NCBI GenBank assembly: GCA_041648505.1
Contig: JBAZOY010000005.1
Location: 4,949 to 68,948, forward strand
Direction: 5' to 3'
Origin: JBAZOY01 sp041648505
GTDB lineage: Bacteria; Desulfobacterota; Syntrophia; Syntrophales; CG2-30-49-12
Length of the DNA: 64,000 bases
Shown: piece by piece, positions 10,015-19,321 of the stretch
Layout: each line of letters begins with the position of its first letter
Numbering within the stretch: the stretch's first letter is position 1
Program-made: the position numbers and the translations under genes
Notes under the pieces: generated by a model
What the model was told of the DNA's origin: nothing
The model's database searches: none
The model's input: only the letters and a program-made list of their open reading frames with translations

Positions 10015-10143
10015 TTACGGAAACCAAGACCATACTTCGATCGTGATAAAACGAACAGTCGGCTTTGTAAAGGCGATAATTAGAGGTTCCCGGTTCCTCT
10101 CAATTTTAGCTTCACCTGTCATGTAAGGTCTGAGTTCCATTTT
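10015..10143 (-). pseudogene. C-terminal remnant of a second HlyD/M50-fusion exporter gene
   Basis: The last 42 codons before the TAA at 10015 align without gaps to the C-terminus of the exporter fusion encoded at 22141-24921. Both have MTGxAKI, then RF near residue -12 and the ending EVWSWxP; 16 of 42 positions are identical by hand count. The frame stays open to 10569, but the residues before this piece do not look like the family, so the rest of the gene appears to have been lost or replaced. This is the trace of a related exporter gene that once stood next to folC. Confidence 0.55.
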
Positions 10144-10584
10144 GGGGAGAGAGCCGCCTGGTGGTGGATCATGATATTGGCCCTGAATCTCAATAACGCC
10201 ATGAAACTGCCGGCTTTGGGGAAGTTGTAGACGTCCAAAAGGATGAAGGCGATCAGATTCACTCATTAATATACCGGGGCGGATTGCGTTCATTTTACAC
10301 TTTACAGACCATAGAAATGGCACCATTGGAGCGAGATATAACCACATAGCTCTTCTTAAGGCAAAATGACCCGGGGTACAGGCAACAAATACTACTGAAA
10401 AGCGGAAAAAGCAGCCTACGCAAAATTTGGTGGTGAATTTGGGGGGCCAATATTCCATTGACACACAAGGTCGTTCTTCGTATACTCCCGCCGTGAAAAC
10501 GTAATATCTTATCAATTTCAATTCAATGCACCGTCGCTGAGGGTACCCCCGGCCGTTTGCCACACACAAGTCAGTTGCCAGATC
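10144..10584. other. Stretch with no recognisable gene
   Basis: A minus-strand frame stays open through most of this stretch (to 10569), but its translation has no family likeness and is rich in Arg, Cys and Trp, as expected of chance translation. I interpret it as decayed DNA between the exporter remnant and the terminator of the protease gene. Confidence 0.4.
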
Positions 10585-10614
10585 AAAAAAAATGGGCCGC
10601 CCAAGAGGCAGCCC
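10585..10614 (-). terminator. Rho-independent terminator of the protease gene
   Basis: Read on the minus strand, an 8-bp G/C-rich stem (GGGCTGCC pairing with GGCGGCCC, one T-G wobble) with a five-base loop is followed by A and eight T residues. It lies about 25 bases after the stop of the protease frame. It is the clearest terminator in the window and implies that transcription from the accessory block ends here. Confidence 0.8.
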
Positions 10615-10638
10615 CTGATTCTGTATTCATCTGTGGAG

Positions 10639-11729
10639 TTAGCGGGCAGTGAACTCTCCGCTCTCAATGATTCGGACCGGAATCCCTTCCAAACTTGCCG
10701 GTATCCTTTTAAGCGATTGGGAAGAGAGGTTTTTCTCGGTGTGGACGATAAACCCAAGGTCTTTCCCATCTGCTGTCTGGCCGATGCCTATCCCCACAAC
10801 TCCGCGGATTTGCAGGAGTTTACCTTCGTGTCTGGTCTGGATCTCCGCGAGGGGAGCGACCTGCGGATCAGCATCAGGTCCCTGGATCTCCTCCTCCATG
10901 CTGTTTTCCTCCGTAGCAGCGGCAATCGTGGCATGAATGGATACGCCGAGTTGGGAAAGCACGTAAGCAATGGGATTTCCGATGGTGCCCTTACTGCTGC
11001 CGGCAAAGAGCAGTGCTACCGGTTTTTTCGTTGCCGCATCCAAGATCACTGAGCCGGAGTCTCCGGAGTCTGAAAAAGTGCCCGGGGTGATGGACACCTG
11101 TTTCTTGAACGTCGCAGTCCCGCAAGAAGAGCCGTAATTGACTCTGACCGTCATGTTTACCGCTACAATCGTTCCGGTGGTGACCCCGGTCGTTCTGCCA
11201 CTTTTTATAACTCCCATACCCACAGCCGCTGTGCCAGCCGTTGAAGCAGGCGCGCCAATGCCCAGAATCGTCGTGCCCGACAGAGTCAGGTCAGTCTCTG
11301 AAATGGCGGCATCCACCGTGTTAAACTTAAGGCGCTTGAAACTTAGGGGCACATAGCCTGCGCGGCCACTCCCACCTTATAATTGAGGTCGTTTCCAGGG
11401 TCATTGCCGATGTCGAGGGTGCCGGGCTGGAGAGTCCATGTTTGTCCCAGTACGGCAGTGTTGGGGCAGAGATTCGGGCCCTTCGAGCCCAACACATGGT
11501 TGTTACTCAGAATGTACAATATACTAGGATCGCTGGTTTTGTGGACCAGCATGCCGGCCGTGCCCGCATAGGTATAGGGCAGGCTCGGGGTGTTGCCCAC
11601 CGATACTCCCATAGGAATGGGTCTGGGAAACCAGTCCGTAGGAGCCGTGGCGGCCGCCGCCGATGCTGCGATACAAACTGCCGCGATGGCAACAAGCATT
11701 CGCCACTTCCAAACGTTTATTCTCGTCAT
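10639..11729 (-). pseudogene. Secreted trypsin-like serine protease, split by a one-base frameshift
   Basis: Two overlapping frames make one protein. The first (11729-11343) has a strong AAGGAGG site, a signal peptide rich in alanine, and the catalytic histidine in SNNHVLG. The second (11352-10639) has the likely catalytic aspartate in NTVDAAI and the nucleophile in SGDSGSV, followed by a ~90-residue C-terminal extension. Together they give a complete His-Asp-Ser order. The break is at a run of four C (plus-strand G run 11346-11349), and one added C restores the reading frame. This is either a real recent mutation or a sequencing error. A clear terminator follows. The target of the protease is unknown. 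Confidence 0.75.
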
Positions 11730-11917
11730 GTGCTTCCTCCTTTTTTAAATTCTTTTTGAAGTTGCTTATCAACAGGCTTTACGCATTAAATTAGACCGTA
11801 GGTGTGTGTCGTGAAAATGAGTATACTATAAAAAATTCTTGGAACTTGCCGACTTTTCGGCATACATGGAAGTTGCAAAAACCATGAAAGCAGATTAGTT
11901 AGAGAATCCGGCTAAAC

Positions 11918-12907
11918 TTATTGAAGTTGATTAATAAATAACATAATCAAGTCCCGCATTTTCTGTCCCGATTGAGTTTCAAGCGAGCCAATAGTGTGGG
12001 CACCAAGAAGTACTTCTTGCAGCTTAAGGCGGCCATTACAGTTATTCCAGGTAGCTATGACCCCATTGCTTATACCGTCTGCAAGGACAGGCGCTTCATT
12101 ACACATAAGGGGACTGCGAATCAATTGTTGACTACTCCATTCGCCTATGAATATTGTTGATATTGGGTCCACATAGGCTGGCGAATTTGTCGAATTTATC
12201 ATAGAAGGTGAGAGTGTCCACGTTGGCTTATCCCAATTACCGGCAACCTGCAGTACATTGTCCTGTCCGCCTACAATACCATAATAAGGCTTGGTTATCC
12301 CGGGTTTGCAAGGTGTAGAACCCGAAGGAAGATAATAACTCGACGCAGGACCCGACAAGGAAATATATGCCTTGAAAGTGTCAGGAGACTCGCACCAGAA
12401 TCTGTTAACCATCATGCCTCCGTTCGAGTGGCCTGCGAGATATATGTCGGAGATGCCGTATTGGCTCTTGATATAACCGGCGAGCGACTGCAGAAAGGCG
12501 GTGTCATCCTCACCAGACACCATTACATGGTTATCCCAGGTGTAGGCTGATGGCGCCGCTGGAATTGCTTGTCCCTGGGGGAACACGGCAAGAATCTTGT
12601 TTGTATTTAACCAAGCCCAGTTAACACTCGCGGTTGTCGGCGGCTCGTCAACCAGGTTAAGCCCCAGTTCAAATGCGAATTCATATTTCAGCCCGCCGCC
12701 TCCATGCAGAAACACAACAGCCTTGTTTGCAGCAGAGGTATTATAAATATCAATCTGATGAGGAAATCCGGCCAATTTCAGATCGCTTTCCACTTTAACT
12801 GCTGGCGTGGGCGGATTGGTAGTCACCGAGCTTTCTCCTCCGCCGCCACACGATACAATAAATATGATGAGAAAAAACAGGATGAAGCTTATTTTAGAAT
12901 ATTTCAC
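11918..12907 (-). CDS. Lipoprotein alpha/beta hydrolase of the PHB-depolymerase/feruloyl-esterase type
   Basis: A 329-residue predicted lipoprotein. A basic N-terminus and hydrophobic run end in the lipobox IVSC, followed by a GGGG and proline/threonine linker. The hydrolase domain shows the oxyanion region FLHGGGG and the nucleophile elbow GHSNGG, with an Asp candidate in GGQDN and a His candidate in GAHTIG near the C-terminus. The frame extends ten codons further upstream, but the GTG at 12907 follows an AAGGGGG site and gives a proper lipoprotein signal. It probably acts on an ester at the cell envelope; the substrate is unknown. It lies between IS remnants and the broken protease. Confidence 0.75.
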   Translation of the reverse strand: MKYSKISFILFFLIIFIVSCGGGGESSVTTNPPTPAVKVESDLKLAGFPHQIDIYNTSAANKAVVFLHGGGGLKYEFAFELGLNLVDEPPTTASVNWAWLNTNKILAVFPQGQAIPAAPSAYTWDNHVMVSGEDDTAFLQSLAGYIKSQYGISDIYLAGHSNGGMMVNRFWCESPDTFKAYISLSGPASSYYLPSGSTPCKPGITKPYYGIVGGQDNVLQVAGNWDKPTWTLSPSMINSTNSPAYVDPISTIFIGEWSSQQLIRSPLMCNEAPVLADGISNGVIATWNNCNGRLKLQEVLLGAHTIGSLETQSGQKMRDLIMLFINQLQ

Positions 12908-13125
12908 TGTCGTATATCCCCCTTCTTTACATAACACTATACATTCTCATAGAGAATTATGTTCCCAATGATGCCCTCTGTGCCAATATAAGTGAGACAC
13001 TTCCCCCCCCCCAATAGTTTAGCTGATCTTTGACACTTGCCAAAAATAGTACTGTTATTGTAGGTAGATAAGTGCCATGAAAAAGTTCTTGGCACCACAA
13101 ATCGTTTTTTGAAAACAGATCATAA

Positions 13126-13739
13126 TTATGTTGCCTCCCGGATCGTCGGCGGGATGGCAACACCGACCGACTGGAAAACCTTACCATAAGTGCCGAGACA
13201 TTCAGTGCGGATAACCATGGTTCTGCCGCTATCTTCAATCTCAATCTCCTGCAGGGATTTCAGATTCATCACCGGAACAAGCGACGTCACATCCGTCGCG
13301 TTCCCCGGCCACATTTCACAACACACCGGTCTGCCGTGATCGTCCAGGACGACCCCTACGACCATTTACTTCAGGTCGGTGCGATGATCTTTAGTGTGCC
13401 CCAGCTCTCCGATGGTCCCCCCTCCTTTCCCCTCAAAGTAAAGGGAAGTGGTGTCGAAAACCCCCCAGTCCATTCCGGTAAAAAGATCCCGGTGTTCCTG
13501 AAACAAGTCTTCCTCAATGAGATCCTTTGTGCAGCGTGGGGCAAAGGGAGTACGATCCTGCTTCTTCTCAAGCTCCTCCCCAAGAAAGGCCATTGCCCGG
13601 TAAAGGTGATGCAGGGTCAACCCATTCCGCCGATTCCGTAATCCCGATGCCGGCGAACGCAGGAACGGTCGGAACCGGATACGAAGAGCCGGCGCAGGAC
13701 CGTCAGAAAGATTGCCGCCACATCGAACTCGAATTTATG
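13126..13739 (-). mobile_element. Degenerate IS1634-type transposase remnant
   Basis: Minus-strand pieces in consecutive frames match the IS1634 transposase family. They are an upstream piece with IFLTVLRRLFVSGSDR (about 13720-13640), a central piece LHHLYRAMAFLGEE to FDTTSLYFEGKGG, and then MVVGVVLDDHGRPVCCEMW. A frame change lies near 13620, and a TAA at 13368-13366 stands where the family has Gln (DLK-stop-MVVGV). The end, VFQSVGVAIPPTIRE, looks like the family C-terminus but follows directly after PVM, so the catalytic core between them seems deleted. The element cannot be active. No terminal inverted repeats were recognised. Confidence 0.7.
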
Positions 13740-13990
13740 GTCCGCAAGAAGCCTATAACAGGCATTTTCCCAGCTACTATTTTCATAGACGTTGTTCTTT
13801 TCTTGAATTCCCTATTCAGCCGCTCAATAACATTCTCTGTTCGTAATGATATCCATTCCTCATCGGGAAACTTAAAGAACGTCAAACAGGTGTCTATTGG
13901 CTGGCTTAATGATTTCACTGCTGAGGGAATCACCTTATTCCGCCTATTGTAAAAGCTCTTATAGAATTCATCTGCCTTCCCCTTGACAGT
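13740..13990 (-). mobile_element. C-terminal fragment of an IS256-family (mutator-type) transposase
   Basis: The translation contains the conserved C-terminal segment of IS256 transposases: FPDEEWISLRTENVIERLN followed by REFKKRTTSM and IVAG. A frame change then leads to CYRLLA in another frame. Upstream, KGKADEFYKSFYN extends the likeness to about 13990. The fragment abuts the IS1634 remnant at about 13740, so one element probably inserted into or recombined with the other. Only the last quarter of the gene survives. Confidence 0.7.
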
Positions 13991-14033
13991 GCTTAGGGTG
14001 GGGGGTAACTATTACCGGAAATATTATTGGATA

Positions 14034-15131
14034 TTACCAACTTTCCAAAGAGCGGCGCGGGTTTTTGTTGTTGTCCCAAGGGAATTGGTAACTCTTCTGC
14101 GAGGCTTGCGGTTTAGGGTTGCTTTCTATGAGTAACGGCTGGTAACTCCCTTTCTCCGAGGGCAGGTTTGTACGCGAAATGGCTTGGTTCCCTTCTGTTT
14201 TTCCGTTAAAAACATAGTCAGCAACAGCATCGAATGTCTTGAATACGGAATACTGCTTCAAACGTAAGGAGGGATTCCGACTGGGGGTTGCATGATCTGC
14301 CACTATCTCACAACCGTTGATGTTGTCTGAGCGCACTACTTGAAAATGCTTCTGGTTATTGGGTAATTGGACATTGCGGTATATGTCTAGGGCCATGCGG
14401 TGATCGTTCGTAACATCCTTGTCATAAACTTGCATAATCATAACAACATTGCTCGGCAATTGTCTCAGTTCCTCAGAGGAGATTTGGAAGGAGTACCAGG
14501 GGGCAAGTATATATATAAACGCCCCTTTCTTTCCCCAACCCTTCTTTACCAGTCCTTTATATGCCATGGCAGGGGTTGCACCGCCGCCGAAGGAATGGCC
14601 TACAAAGCCTACGCGGGTTAGATCCATCTGATTACCAAAATTTTGGACTGCTAGATCAAATCCTTTCCACAGAGTTGCATAGCGTTCGTCAAAACTGGCG
14701 CCAACGGTCTGATAGGGAGAGAAAACCACTATCCAGCCGCGACTGACCATGTGCCGCATAAAGGGAATATAGGCGCGTTTCCAGTCTGAGGCGCCAAAGG
14801 CATGGGAAAATAAAATCACAGGAAGTTGACCGATTGCGCCTTTAGGGAAGAAAACAGAAATCTGTTCGCCGTTCCACAACGGGTTGCTGATGGTCCGGAT
14901 GTCCATATTATATGGTCCGTCCGCACCATAGCCTTCTTTAATCTCAGGTATCAAGCCATCACAGGCTGAACTTGTGCTGACGGGGGATTCTCTCTGTTGT
15001 TTGAGTTGTCTTCGCTCCAGCAAACGCTCTCTCAGCCCTGAGAAGCAGGATGTTATGCTTACCAGGACCAACAATGCACACAGTACGCTAATCTCTAGTG
15101 TCTTTTTAGAAAACAAATTCATTTTCAACAT
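14034..15131 (-). CDS. Lipoprotein alpha/beta hydrolase (dienelactone hydrolase/PAF-acetylhydrolase-like)
   Basis: A 365-residue protein with a lipoprotein-type signal (hydrophobic run ending SITSC near residue 29), then an alpha/beta-hydrolase domain. VILFSHAFGAS supplies the oxyanion region and GHSFGGG near residue 177 the nucleophile elbow, with Asp candidates in YDKDVTND and a His candidate in ADHATPS. The ATG at 15131 follows AGGGGGTGA. It is predicted to be anchored in the envelope facing the periplasm or exterior. The substrate is unknown. It belongs to a run of secreted hydrolases downstream of the megasynthase cluster. Confidence 0.7.
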   Translation of the reverse strand: MLKMNLFSKKTLEISVLCALLVLVSITSCFSGLRERLLERRQLKQQRESPVSTSSACDGLIPEIKEGYGADGPYNMDIRTISNPLWNGEQISVFFPKGAIGQLPVILFSHAFGASDWKRAYIPFMRHMVSRGWIVVFSPYQTVGASFDERYATLWKGFDLAVQNFGNQMDLTRVGFVGHSFGGGATPAMAYKGLVKKGWGKKGAFIYILAPWYSFQISSEELRQLPSNVVMIMQVYDKDVTNDHRMALDIYRNVQLPNNQKHFQVVRSDNINGCEIVADHATPSRNPSLRLKQYSVFKTFDAVADYVFNGKTEGNQAISRTNLPSEKGSYQPLLIESNPKPQASQKSYQFPWDNNKNPRRSLESW

Positions 15132-15188
15132 AGCTCACCCCCTTAGAGTTTTTATGGCCCGCAGGCTTGTGCCTGCTGTTTAGTTCAT

Positions 15189-16469
15189 TCAAGGCAGAGC
15201 ATCTAACAGATTATATATCAGTTGATACGGAGGGTTCACATTCACCTGGTACACGAGAGGCAAATGATCAACAAATCTTTCAGGGCTGCTCATCCTTAAA
15301 ATTCCTCTATATTTTCGAGAAGATATTGTGACCCATGCATCCCATTTCCGACTGGCGGACGAATATCGTCTGACAATAATCTTTCTTCCGCTCTGGTTTC
15401 TCGCAAACAAGTAAAGATCGTTGTTGGCCGCAATTGAAATACTCGAATAGTTCCCATAGTTCGTTGCCACCCGGGGGCCTACCCAACTTTCACTGGCCGC
15501 GTCGTATTTGATATACATAACCCCGTTATCCTCATAGGAAAGATGTATATTCCCAAAATCATCAGCGGCAACACTCCAATGAGAACCATAAGGATCACCG
15601 TCAGCGGTCGTCATTTTTGCAATAGAACCGGAAGTCCAGCCATCCTGCAATGCCTGGGAGTCTTCACGATAAGCCCATACTTTATAATGTTCCGCTGTCG
15701 ATGACTCAATTTTCACGTCCTGATAAATCATTGCTATCCGGGGACCGACAGCAATAACTTTAGCACATTTCTGGGCCATGCTGTTTATTGTGCCGAATGA
15801 GTTTCCGCTGTCTACCCAGGTAGATCCGCCATTGACGCTGTAATAGACCCTGATCTGAAACATGCCGGTATCAATGTTTTCAAGCCGAAAGGCACACCAA
15901 ATTACGCCGTTTGTATCCGCAGCAATTGATGCACGGGTTGCCCTGTAGTTTTTGCCGGAGGCAAAAACAGTAACCGGAGTCAAAGGGTTGATTGACCAGG
16001 CATGCGAAATTGAGTCATATTTCAACTGAACGAAATTAACATTAACAGTCTTGTTCTCACTCAGAAATGATGTAACAAGAAGTATATTATTGTTTGAGTC
16101 AATAATTCCATCACTGACCATATCAACCTCGCTTGAGATTGCCGCTTCAAATGTCCAGTAAAGCCCCTCGTCTAAAGTTTTATACAGAGCGAGACCGCGG
16201 CCCTCATATCCTCCCTTTTGCACAACGGCAGCCATGACGCCGTCACTCGCGGTCCAGATGTGTCGCATGTAGCGATAAGAGATAAAATTATCCGCATTAC
16301 TGTAAATTCCGGTTTTCAGATCACGATAAATGAATAGATCATCGCCCCATGCTGCTGTGCGGAGGAAGGTAATTTCACACAATAAAACCGCTGTCAAACA
16401 AAAAATGCCGATTAGAAAATTGTGTGCACAAGCCGACGGATTTTTTTTTAAACAAGGTTTATGTGTCAT
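15189..16469 (-). CDS. Secreted sialidase-like beta-propeller protein
   Basis: A 426-residue protein with a signal peptide (hydrophobic run at about residues 18-35, ending near TAAWGDD). After it come repeated beta-sheet blades with Asp-box-like pieces such as SVNGGSTW near residue 210, and several SxxAADxxG repeats. This is the look of the BNR/sialidase-like propeller superfamily. I cannot see the arginine triad of a true sialidase, so enzyme activity is not claimed; it may bind carbohydrate or another envelope partner. The ATG at 16469 follows AAGGAGA by eight bases. Confidence 0.6.
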   Translation of the reverse strand: MTHKPCLKKNPSACAHNFLIGIFCLTAVLLCEITFLRTAAWGDDLFIYRDLKTGIYSNADNFISYRYMRHIWTASDGVMAAVVQKGGYEGRGLALYKTLDEGLYWTFEAAISSEVDMVSDGIIDSNNNILLVTSFLSENKTVNVNFVQLKYDSISHAWSINPLTPVTVFASGKNYRATRASIAADTNGVIWCAFRLENIDTGMFQIRVYYSVNGGSTWVDSGNSFGTINSMAQKCAKVIAVGPRIAMIYQDVKIESSTAEHYKVWAYREDSQALQDGWTSGSIAKMTTADGDPYGSHWSVAADDFGNIHLSYEDNGVMYIKYDAASESWVGPRVATNYGNYSSISIAANNDLYLFARNQSGRKIIVRRYSSASRKWDAWVTISSRKYRGILRMSSPERFVDHLPLVYQVNVNPPYQLIYNLLDALP

Positions 16470-16663
16470 TTTCTACTCTCCTTTCGAAATGTATTGCGTA
16501 AATATTTCATAAAAACCAATATATTCCAGATAGTTACGAAAATACCACTATCATTAAAACCACAAAAGTATCATGATCTAAAAACTAGCCATCGTATCTA
16601 TAACTTATTGATAACATTAGAAATAGTTTTTTACTTGGGTGAATGGTAAATTTGAATGTGCGA

Positions 16664-17640
16664 TTACTCCATCGGATGTATCAGAAAAAAATCCCACATT
16701 TGCTTAAAGGACATATCGTAAGAAACGGGCCCGACTATCCTTACCGGCAAACTGTGCGCCCCGCTAGGCCATGTATGGCCTCCGCCCTGAATTGTACAAA
16801 ATTCCACAGCGCTGCCGCTAGAACACCGGTTATAACTTATGCAATCTGCTTCGCCTCTTTGGTATACTTCATTGGAGTCCTCAGAACAGCTATTGATGCC
16901 CCTCCATGTATCTACTTGTTCTGAAGCAGACATAACATCAAGCTCAGAGATAGTGCCGGGACAACCATGTGAGGTGCCGCCGTTGTAAGGCACACACGAT
17001 CATCAGTCCCATGAACATGCATGACCGGCACAGGACGGGACGGCATGCAACCTGATTCGACTGCATGCGCTGCAACAGCCGCCGCGGCGGCAAATTTATC
17101 GGAGAGTTCACATGCAACACGATAAGTCATCATCCCCCCATTAGACATTCCCACAACATAAATACGTTTAGAATCGACATTGAAGCCACGTTCGACGGCA
17201 TCTATCACTTCCGATAGAAATCTGACATCATCTATTTTATGGGAAAGCGCCCATCCACAGCATCCATATTCATCATTGTCCCATTTTCCCGCATTCCATG
17301 TTTTAACCGTTCCGGTTCCTTCCGGGCTGATTAATATAAATCCTAACTTATCCGAAAAATATAACATGTGATTTTTTTCTGAATCGGAAAGATTCCCCCC
17401 GCCTCCATGAAGGTACATAACTGCAGGCAACGAAATATTCTGATTATAATTTGGGGGAAGGTGCACACGGTACTTCCTCGTCATACCGTCGTGGACAAGT
17501 GTATAATCGAAATCACCCGATCTGCTGCCATAAGTCCCTTGTAGGATACCGACAGCTTCACTCTTAACTGAAATCCCCATTAAAAGCATGGTGATGATTG
17601 CTGCGAATGAAATGACTATTGCCTTTACAGTATCCGACAT
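16664..17640 (-). pseudogene. Secreted PHB-depolymerase-type esterase, split by a two-base frameshift
   Basis: The first frame has a signal peptide, YLHGGGGNL, the nucleophile elbow GMSNGG, and HGTDD. The next frame continues with PYNGG and ends with the catalytic-His motif GGGHTWP. The break lies in a TG run (plus-strand CACACAC at 16991-16997); removing one TG gives the usual DRVPYNGG. The ATG at 17640 follows AAGAAGGA, and I prefer it to the earlier frame start. As written the product would end soon after the Asp motif and lack the catalytic His. It is closely related in design to the intact esterase at 19322. Confidence 0.75.
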
Positions 17641-17766
17641 TGTCGTCCTTCTTTGTTTAAATGACTTATGTATGCTTTGATTCGCTTGACCCCTACTTTG
17701 CAATACCCCCCCCCAAAGCATGCCAAGATATTTTTACCCATTGCGTTTTCCTCTATAGCTATCGCC

Positions 17767-19302
17767 TCATCGAGTGTGGTTTGTTGGTTCAGTCTTTTGA
17801 CTGGGCGAGACTATCTGCCTGCCGGCCTCTGTTACCCATCCACCACCCATAGCTTTGTATATGCCCACTGTGGCAGCAAATAATTCTTCCCGGGTTTGAA
17901 TATAACTCAGCTCCACGGAAAATAGATTTTTTTCCGCTTCCACGACATCGACGTAACTGCAGAATTTTGAGTCGTATCGAGCATGGGCTAAATAAACATT
18001 CTCCTTCAGCACGTCTATATGGTGTTCCTTGATCTTTAGCTGTTCCCGAAGTTTTTGGATGGATATAAGTGAATCATTAACCTCCCTGAATGCGGTCTGT
18101 ATGGTGCTGAGATAGGCATTGAGCAACTGTTGGCACTTGGCCTCGGCCTGGAGGATCTCTCCCTTGATACGACCACCAGTAAAGATAGAGCCGAGGGCCA
18201 TTCCGCCCACCTGCCAGAAATTTGCGGAAGTTAGCAACAGGTCGGAGAGCTCCATGCTGGAATAGCCAAATAGCCCTGTAAGAGATATGGTGGGGAAATA
18301 TTTGGTTCTGGCTACACCGATTCTGGCATTGGCTGCAATCAGATCTTGTTCACGTTGGCGGATATCGGGGCGTCGCACAAGGATATCCGAAGGAATGCCT
18401 TGGAGGACCTCCGGCATGACCACTGTGTCCAATGTTTTGTTGCGATGAATGGTTCCGGGATTTCGACCCAGCAGCACCGATAGAGAGTTTTCCACCAAGG
18501 CAATTTGAAGTTCCAGACTGGGAATATATTCAGCCACTTGTTCATATGATGCTCTGACCTGCGCAAGCTCATAGCCGGACACCTGACCTCCCTTGTACTT
18601 TCTTTCAAACAGGTCCAAGAACCCCTCACGGGAGGCCAATGTGTTTTTGACGATCAGCAGTTGTTTGTCCAGGCTTAACAGGGTAATGTAACCATCTGCC
18701 ACAGCAGAGACGAGCATAAGAATGACTGTTTGACGCCCTTCTTCTGCGGATAACAGGTCTGCGCGGCCGGCCTCTGTTGCCCTCCGGATGCGACCCCAAA
18801 TATCCAATTCCCAACCGGCGCTTAAGCCAGCCCTGTAAGAAGAACTTGCGCCGTCAGCAAACCCTGTCAGTTCTGGGATAGGGCGTAACTCACTTTGATA
18901 GTCGCGGTTTGCTAAGCCACCGTAGGTGATCTGCGGATAGAAGTCTGCCTTTGCCGCCTGCAACTTACCGGCGAACTCTTCGACACGGCCGGTTGCTATA
19001 CGTAAATCCTTATTCTCATTGAGTGCGCTTCTAATCATTTCGTTGAGTACTGGGTCCTGGAATTGCTCCCACCAGGCGGTATTGGCCAGATCAGCGGCTG
19101 TTTGATAGTCCACACGCCATTTATCCGGAATATCAACTTGCGGCCGTTGATAGTCCTTAGTTATGGTGCAGCCGGAAATTAAAATTACCAGAACACACGC
19201 AATCCAGTGGCCCCATATCGCATACATGTGTTTTACTGTGCAAGCATCGAAAGAGTTCTTGCCTGCATAAACCGCGGACTTCATAACATTTTTAACAGAC
19301 AT
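17767..19302 (-). CDS. Outer-membrane efflux lipoprotein, TolC/NodT type
   Basis: This protein forms the outer-membrane channel of a tripartite exporter. It has a lipobox LISGC, then the two repeated OEP helical domains: AWWEQFQDPVLNEMI, then the second half beginning near GLFGYSSMEL, and long coiled-coil segments throughout. Three in-frame ATGs are possible. I place the start at 19302, 20 bp after the upstream esterase stop. The ATG at 19227 would give a more compact lipoprotein signal, and neither has a strong ribosome binding site. It is the natural partner for the HlyD-type fusion at 22141, with which it shares the operon. Confidence 0.85.
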   Translation of the reverse strand: MSVKNVMKSAVYAGKNSFDACTVKHMYAIWGHWIACVLVILISGCTITKDYQRPQVDIPDKWRVDYQTAADLANTAWWEQFQDPVLNEMIRSALNENKDLRIATGRVEEFAGKLQAAKADFYPQITYGGLANRDYQSELRPIPELTGFADGASSSYRAGLSAGWELDIWGRIRRATEAGRADLLSAEEGRQTVILMLVSAVADGYITLLSLDKQLLIVKNTLASREGFLDLFERKYKGGQVSGYELAQVRASYEQVAEYIPSLELQIALVENSLSVLLGRNPGTIHRNKTLDTVVMPEVLQGIPSDILVRRPDIRQREQDLIAANARIGVARTKYFPTISLTGLFGYSSMELSDLLLTSANFWQVGGMALGSIFTGGRIKGEILQAEAKCQQLLNAYLSTIQTAFREVNDSLISIQKLREQLKIKEHHIDVLKENVYLAHARYDSKFCSYVDVVEAEKNLFSVELSYIQTREELFAATVGIYKAMGGGWVTEAGRQIVSPSQKTEPTNHTR

Positions 19303-19321
19303 AAGGTGTTTCCCGTAGACA

